From NCBI GenBank assembly GCA_015501075.1, contig JADNYJ010000124.1, forward strand, positions 58,610 through 122,609: 64,000 nucleotides of DNA. Direction: 5' to 3'. Source of the DNA: Gymnopilus junonius. Its lineage: Eukaryota > Basidiomycota > Agaricomycetes > Agaricales > Galerinaceae. The notes beneath the pieces are model-generated. The model had not been told where the DNA came from. It ran no database searches and saw only the letters and a program-made list of their open reading frames with translations. This document shows, piece after piece, positions 24,343 to 35,034 of the stretch. Position 1 is the stretch's first letter; each line of letters opens with the position of its first letter. A program made the translations under genes and the position numbers.

Positions 24343-24666
24343 TCACATCGCTATATTTTCGCCAGCTGTCAATGAACCACCTCCCGCCTTTGCATCTCCC
24401 AGCGTCACGAGCGACGCCCTCCCAGGACCCACAGTATTCGGTACCACCCCTCCTGGGACGTGAAGCAGCGGCCCGAATAGGTCTTCAGTGAGGGATACAC
24501 CCTCTTCCCGCTGAACGAGTGGCTCAAGAGCTCCATCTTGGTCCCTGTTATTCAATGTCATGTCACTGCGAGCGGCAGGCATGGCTTGTACGAGGAGGAT
24601 TAGGCTGAGACCCAGTATGAGAGCGAGAGCGGGAGCGGTTGAGATGCGGACACTGAGTGACTTCAT
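24343..24666 (-). CDS. small secreted protein, 107 aa
   Basis: An ATG-initiated frame with a strong signal peptide: a basic N-terminus, hydrophobic core ALALILGLSLILLVQA, and a likely cleavage site before MPAARSD. The mature part (about 78 residues) is without cysteine and contains a Gly/Pro/Val stretch. No family is recognised. A single exon is assumed; a short intron near the 3' end cannot be excluded. Length and composition fit many unannotated agaricomycete small secreted proteins. Confidence 0.5.
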   Translation of the reverse strand: MKSLSVRISTAPALALILGLSLILLVQAMPAARSDMTLNNRDQDGALEPLVQREEGVSLTEDLFGPLLHVPGGVVPNTVGPGRASLVTLGDAKAGGGSLTAGENIAM

Positions 24667-25441
24667 CTGAACGGAATGGGATGGTGGCTTGATGGTAAAT
24701 GTGGCGTGTCGGTTGAGCGGGTAGGGTTGAGTATAGCGTTTCTTGTATTTTAATGGACGCTCTTCTTCGTTCCAAACTGTCTTTCAGATAAGATAGGTTA
24801 TCGTGTACATGTATTATGGTAGCAGGAGTCAAATTTAAATTAGAAGCAGTAGTAAAGAAGGTCTAATAAAATGGAATCGTCTCCTTTACATTCCCTCCCA
24901 AAATATAATGGCTCATACGCTAATTGATAATTGATTACCATCCGAGATCCAGAATCCTTTTCGAAAAATACAATCTAGATTCTATTTACAGCCGATGGAA
25001 TCTATCCATCTACCTGTCAATTAATTGGCAGCTGTAGTAGGCTGTAGTTGATTTTGTCAAGCTTAAGACAGTCGAGAGTCGACGATCATACGTTGAAACC
25101 CTATACATGCACCAGAAGCGATCAGAAATCCTCCTTCCGAAGTATTACATATCGAACGCGCCACAACTTAATGCAGTCTAGAGCAACATCCTAGTTTTAC
25201 GATGACGAGAAGCGCATGTAATCGCATGCAATTACGTGCAAGAGGGGTATGTAAAGGATGCAAGTGTAATTATCAGAAAATGCCCGAAATGAGTAATTAA
25301 TCAACAGTCCGTAAGAAAAGGCAAACGAAAATGGGATGCAAATGTTCGTAAAGATGCGATTAAATTGTAAGTCCAAACGTCGTACGTGTTCTCAGAACAC
25401 TAAGAGATGCAGGCGTCATCAATAACAACAATACCTCACAC
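24667..25441. other. intergenic, AT-rich, nothing recognised
   Basis: Contains the upstream region of the small secreted gene and the 3' region of the GPI-anchored gene. Short repeats of GCATGTAAT/GCATGCAAT occur near 25213-25235. Confidence 0.4.
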
Positions 25442-26882
25442 TCATAGCACGAGTGCACCGCCGAGAACAGCGAATAGTCCAACGCTGAGGAATCCGGCGA
25501 AGGGGACGCGGATGGCGGGAGCGGCTGATGAGGTCGTGCCGGTGGTAGAAGCAGCCGCACTGTTGCCAGATTTCGAGGAGGAAGCGCCAGCTTTACCGGT
25601 AGCGGCGGATGCTGAGGCGCCAGAGCTCTGTGAATACAGGAACGTCAGCTTATATAATGTGAACACCTAGTGAGACGAACGTACAGTAGGCGCAGCAAGG
25701 AAGAGGTCCGTTGACTGGAAGGTCTTGCAGTTGGAAGAGGCGGGGATGACAGGGGTGTAAGGTGGAGTCGTCGTCAAGGGGTCAGGCATGGACCAAGTCA
25801 AAGCTAAACATAGCACGGAGATAAGTTTTCTCGAAGACGGGAATAGAAACAGGGTGCAAAAAAAAATTGATGACTTACTTTGACCGTTGGAAGTGTACAG
25901 GCCAACGACTTCTTGGACGTCACCGTCGCATTCGGTGAACTCGCCATCCTTGGCAGCAGAAGGCATGTTGTACGAGCACCCGACAAGGTCGTACCTGTTC
26001 TCGCAGTAGTCGGGGGAGGAAACGGAGTTGTAGCACGCCTTGAAGCAGAATTGGTTACCGCCAACGAAACTACGTAATCGCCAGTCAGTAACGGCCGCTG
26101 GAATAATAAAAATCAAATGAAAAACGTACGTGTTCCAGTTGAAGACTTGGGTCAGGGTATGTCCATCTGAGTCAGTGGTTCCGTTCGAGTAGACGACACC
26201 GCCAAGAGGGTTTCCTTGAAGATCCGCGCCGTGAGGGTCGAGTTCGCCTCCCGAATCCGTGGGGTCCAAACCGATACCGGTGTTGTTAATGAAACCGACT
26301 GCTTGGATGTAGCCAGAAGTTTTTGTCCACTAAGCGAATATCAGCAAACTTGCAGCAGGTAAAGAGAAGAATACACACCTGCAGACCCGTAATAGCACCA
26401 GGAGGAATGAGACGTGTACCGTGGTAGGGCTTGGTGCACCAGGCGACGACCTTCGCTTCAACGTTCCCAATTAATCCGTTAGTGTCGGGAGAACCCCATA
26501 AACAGAAGTCATCCTGGAAATTACACGTATCAGACCACACGCATGTTGGAAAAAAGAAAAGAAAAAAAATTCTACTCACAGGTCCGTTGAACACTAACGT
26601 CTGGCAGTTCGAATTTTGGCCCAAAGTCGTCGAATTACACTGGTTGAATCCAAACTGAGGGCCCCTGAGTACCTGGAACGGGTACACCTGGTAAGGCAAA
26701 TCCGTGTAGGCATAGTGCAAGGTGGAGAGAATGGGGGTGCCCGATCCTCCTGCGACGCCCTGTCGTTTCACGATAGTGGGAGAGGGCGCGGGGGTGATGA
26801 TGGGGGCCTCGGCGGCTGATGCGAAAGCAAAGGAGTGGACGCCGGCCAAGGCGGTGACTAAAAGGAGCGAGGATGAGAACAT
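25442..26882 (-). CDS. GPI-anchored cysteine-rich glycoprotein of unknown function
   Basis: Six exons: 26882-26580, 26513-26379, 26329-26130, 26069-25879, 25803-25685 and 25627-25442. Introns are 49-75 bp and all phases close; 377 residues. It starts with a signal peptide (FSSSLLLVTALAGVHSFA) and contains the conserved set DLPYQVYPFQVLRGPQFGFNQCN, DDFCLWGSPD, VAWCTKPYHGTRLIPPGAITGLQ, DSGGELDPHGADLQGNPLGG, GGNQFCFKAC, YCENRYDLVGC and IPASSNCKTFQSTDLF. The C-terminus is a Ser/Ala/Gly/Thr-rich stalk followed by a hydrophobic tail (GFLSVGLFAVLGGALVL), the classical GPI-anchor signal. The layout matches a widespread basidiomycete family of cell-surface proteins without assigned function. It looks intact and single-copy here. 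Confidence 0.88.
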
Positions 26883-27478
26883 GGTGGGTGGGTGGGAGTT
26901 GGGTGACAGCTGTCCGCTGTGGCTGCGCTCAAGTCATGCGCTGACACTCAATTTTGGACTCAGCCCATCACGGCAACTACCGGCTACTCACGCGACTGTC
27001 ATTTGATTTGACATTCGCTTTGTTCTCGGTTCCTTGTCATATCTTTTTGACCTACAGAGGGACATAAGGGAGATATGACGAAGAACTCAACGGAGTAAGT
27101 TCTTTTTTTGCTGACTAAAAAACCCAGAGGAGTAGCATATCTTCTCGATTGAAGTTGCAGAATCTTTACCACCGTGCCGAGTCTACTGCGAGTTCAAGCT
27201 GGCGATATTGCGATATCCGAACTTCAAATGGAGATCAAGAGTTGCAGTCCCGCATTATCTGAGCCTACCTCTGCCTTGGTATGTTTGAGAAGTTTACTTA
27301 GTCAATTTTCTATGCTTAATCCCGGTCCAAGTGGAGTCGTCGATCATTAATCGTGTGTCGACGACGATGCTACATCTCTCTCGAAAATCAAGCCAACCAA
27401 ACATCAGCAGGTTAAAAGTTGGACAAAATCTTCATTCTTCTGCCAACTTGTCAAAGTTCTCTATCTTCCAGTCGAGAT
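26883..27478. other. divergent promoter region
   Basis: Shared upstream region of the leftward GPI-anchored gene and the rightward secreted gene at 27479. No TATA element was recognised with confidence; the sequence is pyrimidine-rich near 27350-27470. Confidence 0.45.
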
Positions 27479-28491
27479 ATGGAGTCTTTCAATCTCTCTG
27501 CCTACGTTGCCCTTGCCCTTGCTCTCGCCATATATGCTGCGCCCACGAGTAATATCGGGGGTGACATGGACATTATCTCTCGCGAACAAGACGCTACCAG
27601 TAGTGAAGGGTTTATCTTCCCATTTCTTCGCGGTCCTAGAATCCTTCCCCCGCTGAGGGCTCCCCCAGTACCAGTCCTCGTGCAGAAGGTGGCTGCACCC
27701 GTCACACATGCTGTGAGCGACGCCCTCGGGCAAGTAATCGTATCAATTCAACCTTTGTTATCAAACTTATTTTCATCACATTCTCTACGTCATTAGGACA
27801 TCTGCTGGTGTCGCCTTTGAAGCGTTACCAGTTGCTGGAGAAGTACTTCATGGTTTGGGACTAAGAGACGATCAAACCGCGGACGAAGATAGCGATAAGA
27901 AACCCAAACACAAGAAGGTTGCTGCCGCTGCTCCTCCACCTCCTGACGCCGTCGCTAGCGTCGATCCCGCCACCGAGTACGTTCAATCCATCAAAAGACC
28001 GTTAAACACTGTTTCTGGCCGTTACTTACTGTGCTTCATCTATAGCGCCGTAGCCGCTGACGCGCCAGCTGCTGCTGATGAAGAGGTCATAGCTCGTGAT
28101 GTCGAAGAAGCCGAAAAGGGGAAGAAGAAGAAGAAAACTGAAGCCGTACCTCCACCTCCTCCATCTGATGAGCCTGAGTAAGTAAACCATTTCTTGACTT
28201 CGAATACTTCTTCCTAATCGTGATCCTTTCATTTAACAGACTTACTGCTGATACCGCTGCTACTCCCGATGCCGATACAGCTGACGTCGAACCACGCGAC
28301 ATCGCAGAGGAAGCCAAGAGGAAGAAACCCAAAGCCGCCCCTGCTGTCGCTCCTCCCTCTGAAGAACCAGAGTAAGCCGATCATTTCTCGCCTTGAGTAT
28401 CTATGTACCATCCGTCCTTCTGATGTGTATCCTCTCATGTAGCGTTGCTGATGCTGCTCCGATCGCTGATACTTCCAATTTGACGGCGTAG
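27479..28491 (+). CDS. secreted protein built from repeated Ala/Asp-PPPP exons
   Basis: ATG at 27479 opens a signal peptide (YVALALALAIYAAPTS). Exons are about 27479-27735, 27797-27976, 28046-28177, 28240-28371 and 28443-28491. Exons 2-4 each end with a Lys-rich cluster and a Pro/acidic segment (KKPKHKKVAAAAPPPPDA; KKKKKTEAVPPPPPSDEPE; RKKPKAAPAVAPPSEEPD). Introns 2-4 are all phase 2, so exons 3 and 4 are symmetric and look like duplications of one module of 132 bases each. The first junction is not solved: GTAATC after GQ gives a one-base misfit with exon 2. So either a different donor is used or the gene has an early frameshift. The mature protein would be extracellular, charged and disordered. 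No known family. Confidence 0.6.
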
Positions 28492-28913
28492 GTCTGATCA
28501 ATTCGCTCCGTTCAATTAAATTTACCATTGATTAATCGTAGAGGAGTGCAAGTTTGAGATTGTGCCGTCACATTTCTAATCTAGAGTATGTCGACATTTC
28601 TCTGGAGTATGAACTTCAAATATCAATCGGATCATTACCTGTTACTGATTATAAGTAAGACACTCACAAAACATGAGCCACACAAACTGAAGTCATTGCC
28701 GTATAAGAGAGGCCATATATTCGTGTTTTATTAATCAATCTAATGCTCTTTGGCTAGTTCTAAATGACAGTATAAAGTTCGCGTTCATAGATCCGATATC
28801 AAAATTGCAGATGGCGCACCATACCAATGCGCCAGTGTGATATACTCCGATAGTGTTATTTAGCAGCAAACCCTCAAGGAGTCCTTCCCACACTCTCTTG
28901 ACTCAAAACATCC
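28492..28913. other. intergenic spacer
   Basis: AT-rich and without frames; separates the repeated-exon gene from the F-box relic. Confidence 0.4.
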
Positions 28914-30130
28914 ATGATTCGTCCCATCGAACCGGCATCGTTATCGCCTTCGCCGATAAGCAACCTGAGCAAGGACATTTTATGGTATATCTTCACCTTG
29001 AACGCAAACATGTACGATCCTCTGGAATATGACTGGAAGAGGGATTCAAACCTGACGCAACAATCCGCCTTCGACACCTAGATTTACGCTATTTCCTGGT
29101 CAACCTTGAGGCACGTTGGATCGTCAATCTGCCCACTCTCCAGCTAGAATCTCCCTACATAAATGCCACGGATGCCGTAGAAGCAATCAAACAAATGCCA
29201 TATCTTCAGAAACTCAACCTCAGTAAATTCCCCGGCGATTCGCTGGACCCTGATGCCATAGAATCCGAATCCATACCACTTCCTTACCTCGTCCACCTTC
29301 ATATTGGTATCGATTTCCCCGCATCTCTCGCTATTGCTCGTGGAATACAGCCAGCAGCACACTGTACATTGTCGATAAATTCAATAGCACGGTATCACCT
29401 TGACAATCCAACCCACGCCGCAGCTACATCGCAAATGCTATTTCGTTATGTGGTGCTGTACTTTGCCTTTTGGAACGTATCATCGTTGGAAGTCTATATT
29501 TCCCTCAATACATTCTATATCACTGTGCTTCAGGTTAGTGACGGTATACCATCACTCGAACCTCACTGGTCCGTTGGCTTCCGTATTTGCCTGGCATTCT
29601 ATCCCGACTTTTCGCCCACCTGCAACAGCTTGACATTGCTAGAGCCGTTTTTACAATCTGATCTTTCAAATGTCAAGATGCTCGACCTCTCGTTAGCGAC
29701 ATCGGGTGGCATAAGACCTTGGGTCGACATAGGTCTTCTGTTTAAATCCTTTTCGCCATCAGTGGAAGTACTGCGAGTCCAGACGACCCCAGTCACATTA
29801 CGCAGCCTTGCACGGTACGCAGCAAATGAACCACAAAACATTCTCTCCCAACTTCATACTCTAGTATTGCCGCCGCTTAGTCCCCCAGACGATTTCAAAG
29901 CAGATTTCTGGGAGTTTCATAATTACAAAAAGAATGATCAGATTCCTATCTCGACTGTGGATCTGGGAGAAATGCCGTGGTACGATTGGAGATTTTTGGA
30001 AGCTGTGAACGGGCTAAGGGTTATATGGACAGTAGGCAAAGTTCCATTACACTACATATGTGGATCAGGAGACAAGAAGAAACTAAATTTCGGACTGGAT
30101 TTCCACGATGTAGGGGAATATATAAGTTGA
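28914..30130 (+). pseudogene. F-box/LRR family gene with large internal deletion
   Basis: An N-terminal piece (28914-29081, 55 codons) contains the F-box helix (ISNLSKDILWYIFTLNANMYDPLEYD) and runs into a stop. The LRR part begins immediately in another frame (RLRHLDLRYFLVNLEARW, ~29070 on) and stays open to 30130, including QMPYLQKLNLSKFPG, PLPYLVHLHIG and a conserved C-terminus (YDWRFLEAVNGLRVIW, HYICGSGDKKKL). In the related copy at 35 kb these two blocks are separated by about 0.4 kb coding the post-F-box region. That block is missing here and the joint is out of frame. The LRR half could in principle be translated from an internal ATG (29195), but it lacks the F-box. Confidence 0.75.
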
Positions 30131-32265
30131 CTTTTCCTTCATGTATACGGTTGCATTTGGTTTGTCCTTCTTCGTATTTACGCAGCTCAGAAATGGGACA
30201 AGGCTGTATTTTGTACTGGATTACTTCAATAATCCATATATTTTCTTAGTGTTCACTTTGTACTTCATTCCTGTGGGAGGTATACAATGCTCCCATTAAA
30301 ACTGTCTTTCTTACAATTTCTGCTGTTCTCTTCTGTCTATCCGATCCTAATCCGGAGCTTTATTATTAAATATATAAAAGGAAATTGTCGGCGGTGTGAA
30401 GTCATCGAGTTCCTAAATTTAAACCGAAAAATGCGAAGAAATAAAAATAGGTGAGGGGCGAACCGCATGGAATACTTTCTGCCAAGGCACCCAACGGCAG
30501 CGTCGATCGCGCTTGAACCGGATACCTGTCGGCCGTATGATGAGGATGAATGTTCGAATTCCGAGCCTAGTCGGACCGCATGCTCCACAAAGTGCAGTTG
30601 CCAAGAGAACAAGAAAGCCATCTGAGAGGTTGAGAACCTGCACGAGCGGCCATAATGAATGTCGAGAGGGCGTAATCGTCCTAAATCATGTTGAGTTGAT
30701 CAGTAGTGACGCCAGCAATTCCAGAGAAGCAGATTCTAGTATCCACATGTACTAAGGGCCAGTACAACGGGGCTTCAGTGACAATTGGAGCAGCAGAAGA
30801 TTGTCGCAGAAGCTGGTAGTGGGTAGTTGCGCTGATAGAAGTATCGGTGACGCCTCATGAGGGCGGCCGTTGTCGTCAATGGTCCGCTGATCCAGGGCCG
30901 ACATTGTCACAAAATCTCTCACGTGCAAACGCATTTTCCTGCTCGAACGCAACTCGAACTTCGCTCACTTCAATTCACTTACTCTGTTTCATTAACAAAG
31001 TCATATTCGGCCTATGATTCAATCATCAATCCTAGTTCATTATCTATAATTCCCACTTGTTTATTGAACTTGAGGTGGAACAGTTCAAGTTTGCAAGCGC
31101 TGGTGGAACGGGGCACAGAGCAGGTCTTCACGGCAGTGATAATGATCTACTGGCATGCGTTATTCGAGTGCTTCCTGTAACAGGTGAAAGGAATCATGGA
31201 AGGTTAAGTGTCGGAGGAGAGAAGGTTCATAAGATCATAGGTCCGCACTTGAAGGCAGCAGGTGAGCAGAGTAATCGGGTTTTTTCCGCCACACAGACAA
31301 GGGTGATTCGGAGTGACAAAGAATCTTTCCAGCTTCAATTCTACATTTTCTTTCCTAGTGCAAGTATAGTCTGGTCTGCGATTTTTATCAGTATTACGCA
31401 CTTCCATGTGAAACGGAGGTCAGAAAACTGCTTGACCGAACCACTCATCATCCTGGTTCACCGACGCACAGAAGCAGCCCAGCCCAATAATATGGCCTGT
31501 GTGATTTTCCCAATTTGCGCTAGTCCCAATGCTCGAGGGGACCATGCCCGACTGGCCATTGGAGCTGTATGGTATTAATACACTTTCTAAAAGCTTGGAA
31601 GGTGAGGTTCTCATGTTCTGGATAGTTTTAGGAAACGGCATAGCTTGACTGACTCGTCGGAGCTTGAACTGACCTACAAGGCTAGCAGCTGCTACCTGCA
31701 GCATGCTTGACAGCACTGCCTTATCACTAGCGCACAGCTGGCATGGTCATACCGTGCTCCACAGAGGTAACGAAGCATAAAATAAAATAAGCATGCAATT
31801 GAAACCGTTTTCTTTGCCGTTGGATGGGTGCCTCGAACTTGCCTTGGATCGACGTCTATGACTCTTGGCACTGAATTATGAGAAGAAATTAAAGTACTCG
31901 ATATAAGAAATGCACATGTACTCGCTAATTTCCGTCAGAGTTTCCGCTACCTCCTTCACTGCAGAACCCGAAAAGAATGGTAATTAACTGCTGAGCATCA
32001 TAAGCTGTGGAGCTGGGACGTCATATGAATTGCTCTGTATATAGAATTTTAGAAAAAGTTCGGTTTACATCGCATTTCAATCGTTCATTAGTCGTTGACT
32101 CGTGTTCAACTCTAGCATTCGTAACTCTTTATGGACAGGCCCTATTATCTACTCAAGTAGGTACTACAGTGCAGAATGCACCATGGGTTTGGCTTCAACT
32201 GCTTTAAACACAATAAGTGAATACGCTATATGAGATTCCCGATGTTTAACAATTGATTAAGATCA
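30131..32265. other. long region without a supportable gene
   Basis: Frames of 60-170 codons occur on both strands (for example 31057-31578 plus and 30337-30643 minus) but none has recognisable similarity or consistent splice signals. The stretch may hold a decayed multi-exon gene. No transposon ends were found. Confidence 0.35.
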
Positions 32266-32269
32266 CTTA

Positions 32270-32413
32270 CAAAGGAGGGCATGGGGTACCGTGGTAGACG
32301 GGAATTCTTCCGGTCGACGACTCTGGGTAGCGCCGTGTTGGAGAAGCAGTGACGAGATGGAAAATCTGGTATTAAACTCTAGAGGTTAAGGTCTTCGAGA
32401 AAACGTATAAGTA
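32270..32413 (+). promoter_or_regulatory. conserved promoter block of SSP-D
   Basis: Contains, in the order expected for a plus-strand gene, AAAGGAGGGCATGGGGTACC (~32272), GGGTAGCGCCGTGTTGG (~32324), and TATAAGTAC (32405-32413). They are the counterparts of the blocks upstream of SSP-A, -B and -C. A 5' UTR intron (GATCAG/GTTAGC to CATTCAG) lies between this block and the ATG at 32561. Confidence 0.6.
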
Positions 32414-32560
32414 CCCTCTCCCTCTCGAGCTTTTGTCACTCAGCTCCTCTTCCTACATTCGATCAGGTTAGCATCTGCCCCCTTCTCTAATCCCCCCGTT
32501 CATCATCATCAACTCACTCCATTTTTTTCGGTCATTCAGAAGCTACACCATCTCCCCATA

Positions 32561-32950
32561 ATGCAATTCAACGTCGCCTTCATCACCACCGCTCTCCTCG
32601 CCTCCGCCTCTCTGGCAATGTCAGCCACCATCACCCTCTTCGCCGGGGCAGGCTGCACTGGCGCTAACGAGGGCACTTTCTCAGTACCGTCTAGGGAATG
32701 TCTCACTTTGGGAAGCGGCTCGGTAAAGTCCATCAGCTATTCGGGTGTCGGCAGTGAAATCGAGTTCTACATTTCGGGCGGTGGTCACGATGCGTGCACC
32801 AATGGCGCGAGCTTGACGCGTGGTGGCGGCTCTGGATGTGCAACTGCACCTACTGGGTAAGCTCGCTCTGAATGAATCTTTTATGGGGTGGCACCTAATG
32901 AATGCTTTTTTGGTGGTAGGGTTAACTGGGAGAGTGTTGCGGTTATTTAA
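32561..32950 (+). CDS. small secreted cysteine-containing protein, SSP-D
   Basis: Exons 32561-32856 and 32920-32950 with a 63-bp intron; 108 residues, the same exon lengths as SSP-A and SSP-B. Signal peptide MQFNVAFITTALLASASLAMS, then GCTG, REC, SISYSGVGSEIEFYISGGG, DACTNG and GCATAP, and a tail NWESVAVI. It is closest in sequence to SSP-B and SSP-C but lies 13 kb away on the other strand, so it moved or was inverted after duplication. Intact frame and splice sites. The extracellular location is clear; the function is unknown. Confidence 0.82.
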
Positions 32951-32965
32951 ATCTCTGGTGGTAGT

Positions 32966-33262
32966 AGACACGAGACAGCTCTCAGTTCCATCAGTCTTGG
33001 TATGCGAAGGGATGTATATGTGAAAGGATGTGTATCAAATTGTAATCGCTCAAGGGATTTGTCACAGTCAAATAAAACTGTTGTTTGAGATATGGCGCCT
33101 TTAAATATTTACTCTAACCAAACGGGTAAAAGACAATGACGTCCCAATGAGAAATGTAACCAGAGACAGCTCTTGGTTTTCATCAGCATTGATATGCGAA
33201 GGAATGAATATCGAATTGTAATTGCGCATGCTCAAGGGATTTGTCACAGTCAGATAAAAACA
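32966..33262 (+). repeat. duplicated 3' module of SSP-D
   Basis: Two diverged copies of ~105 bp, 32966-33078 and 33161-33262. Both contain GAGACAGCTCT, ATCAG, GATATGCGAAGG/GGTATGCGAAGG, CTCAAGGGATTTGTCACAGTC and ATAAAA. The same element lies, reversed, downstream of SSP-B (~17645-17690) and SSP-C (~19135-19180). It is therefore part of the ancestral SSP transcription unit, probably its 3' UTR and terminator, and was duplicated here. Confidence 0.65.
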
Positions 33263-33269
33263 GAAAATA

Positions 33270-34160
33270 TGGGAACTTACCATAAGTCTCGTACACGCCG
33301 CGGCGGTGCACGTACATATTGTGACCTCAGTAGTTCAAAGACTCCGACAGTCCAGAAGTCTTGATACTCGAGGTTTGAGTCCGGAAATGGGAGATACAGT
33401 GCAGCCTTAACCTCACCTCTTAGAATGATGTGGCGATTTGTGCCCTTCTTGAGAGGAAGGGTGTACGAGGATGAGCGTTGAGGATAGTAGGACAGTGGAG
33501 CACAAGGTGCATATGCATATATATATACATATACATACTCTGGTGGGATTCTGGACTGGTAGAGAAAGGGGTCAATCAATAATGAGAGAGAGAGCTGGGT
33601 ATGCGACTTGCGTGATGTTCAACCGTTTTCATGGATCCTTTCAGTATAAGTACATTAAATCTTACTTGGAGTATATTGAAGTACAGTATAATGCTACGGA
33701 TCCGGACAAGTCGACAGTTTGAAAACAAGTCGAAAAGCAGAACGAGTTAAAATTATCAATATCGGTGGTATAATCCTCCAGAGGCGAATTTGAGTCTTCA
33801 CCTTCGTTCTCGGCGATGAAGCACTAGTAATAGTAATAGTATGTACTACTACTACATATCAAGTAAAATAGTGAAACGGTAAGATACAAAACTTGGACTA
33901 ACTTTGGATGGCTGACATTGCGCGGTCAAGCTTCGAGCTTCAAGCTTTAAATTCAAGAGCAACGTTCAGAGAAATTACTGTTCGTGCACGTTTTACATTG
34001 TCTGAGTTTCCAGATTTTCATTCGCATTATTCATACATACTGTATTATGAGTGTCGCGCTGTTAGTTGCATACTGAGATTTTCGTATTCACCAGAACCTT
34101 TGAAAGAAAGAAAGAATAGAAGGTGCGGTAAACTACGTACAGACCCTTTTACTTCTTCTT
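33270..34160. repeat. inverted-repeat family member, copy 1 (~0.9 kb)
   Basis: This stretch is repeated in inverted orientation at 48810-49748. Shared landmarks include GGGAACTTACCATA at one border, CGTACATATTGTGACCTC, AGAGGAAGGGTGTACGAGGA, CACTAGTAATAGTAATAG, AGCTTCAAGCTTTAAATTCA and TTCACCAGAACCTTTGAAAG. It carries no long reading frame. It is most simply a non-autonomous mobile element, but target-site duplications were not found. Confidence 0.7.
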
Positions 34161-34208
34161 GTTTCCTAAGCCGCATATATACTCTGAAGGAACTGTCCAT
34201 GTAACCCC

Positions 34209-34400
34209 TTACCCAAATCGTACCTCCCAAAAATCTCCAATCGAATGTCGAATACCAGTCTTTCCCCAAGATCCAAAGTCTGAATATGGGACTGCGTCAT
34301 TTTTTTCCAATTGTAAATCCGCTTTGAATTTGTCTGTGGCACTAAAGAGCGGAAATACTAGAGTATGCAGTCGAGGCAGAACACGTAAAACTGTGGCTGT
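34209..34400 (-). pseudogene. antisense relic of the F-box/LRR family
   Basis: On the minus strand, LPRLHTLVFPLFSATDKFKA and FGSWGKTGI align with LSQLHTLVLPPLSPPDDFKA and related C-terminal sequence of the 29 kb copy. Only about 60 residues of the C-terminal part remain, just outside the inverted repeat. It is a fragment of a fourth member of this family. Confidence 0.6.
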
Positions 34401-34429
34401 AAGGTCGTATAAAGGCAGAAAAGGATCAC

Positions 34430-34560
34430 TTTTCTTTTTTCTTTCTTCTGATCGTACTTGGATCTTGGAACTATCCGGTCTTTTTTCTGGTTTAGACAAA
34501 ATATACAGACACAGTGGTTGATGAAGGAGTTAAAGTTAAAATTTCGGATTTGACTTTGAC
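34430..34560. repeat. ~110-bp direct repeat of 48705-48812
   Basis: TACTTGGATCTTGGAACTAT and the following GTGGTTGATGAAGGAGTTAAA occur at both sites in the same orientation, unlike the adjacent ~0.9 kb element, which is inverted between the two sites. It may be the neighbouring F-box family sequence carried along, or a separate repeat. Confidence 0.6.
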
Positions 34561-35034
34561 AAAGCAGTGTTTTCAATATCACATTCGTTGGAATCTGGAG
34601 ACCACTCTCCCATTCATTTTTCGATGAAACCTGATGAAATATTTAATTATGTTCCATTATGCTCCTCTTCTAACAACACGACAAGGTTCTATAATTTTTT
34701 ATAAACCTTTCCTTCGTATAGTTGGATTTGGTTTCTATAATAAAGTCTTGTAATTCAAATTTGTTTTTGATATCCACTTTGTACCATTTTTCGGTGGTAC
34801 AACTACCAGCCACCCAGGTTCAAGGTCATCTTCACTGGTTAATGCGATCCGACGAAGGATTTCAGTCCTTACTAATTACACTGCATTATAATTAGATTGA
34901 TGATTTCTCACCTGAAATTGTCAGTCAAAAAGTGAACCCAAGCGCAACCTTCCTCTGTCCAACACCTCAGCCCAGGAGTCCCCACCATTCCATCAAGCCC
35001 GCCCCACCACCTGGCAAATTCACAGCTTATTCCC

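Noticed and set aside
31057..31578. A 173-codon open frame on the plus strand.
   Set aside because: No similarity, no splice context and a start embedded in sequence without promoter signs; considered chance.
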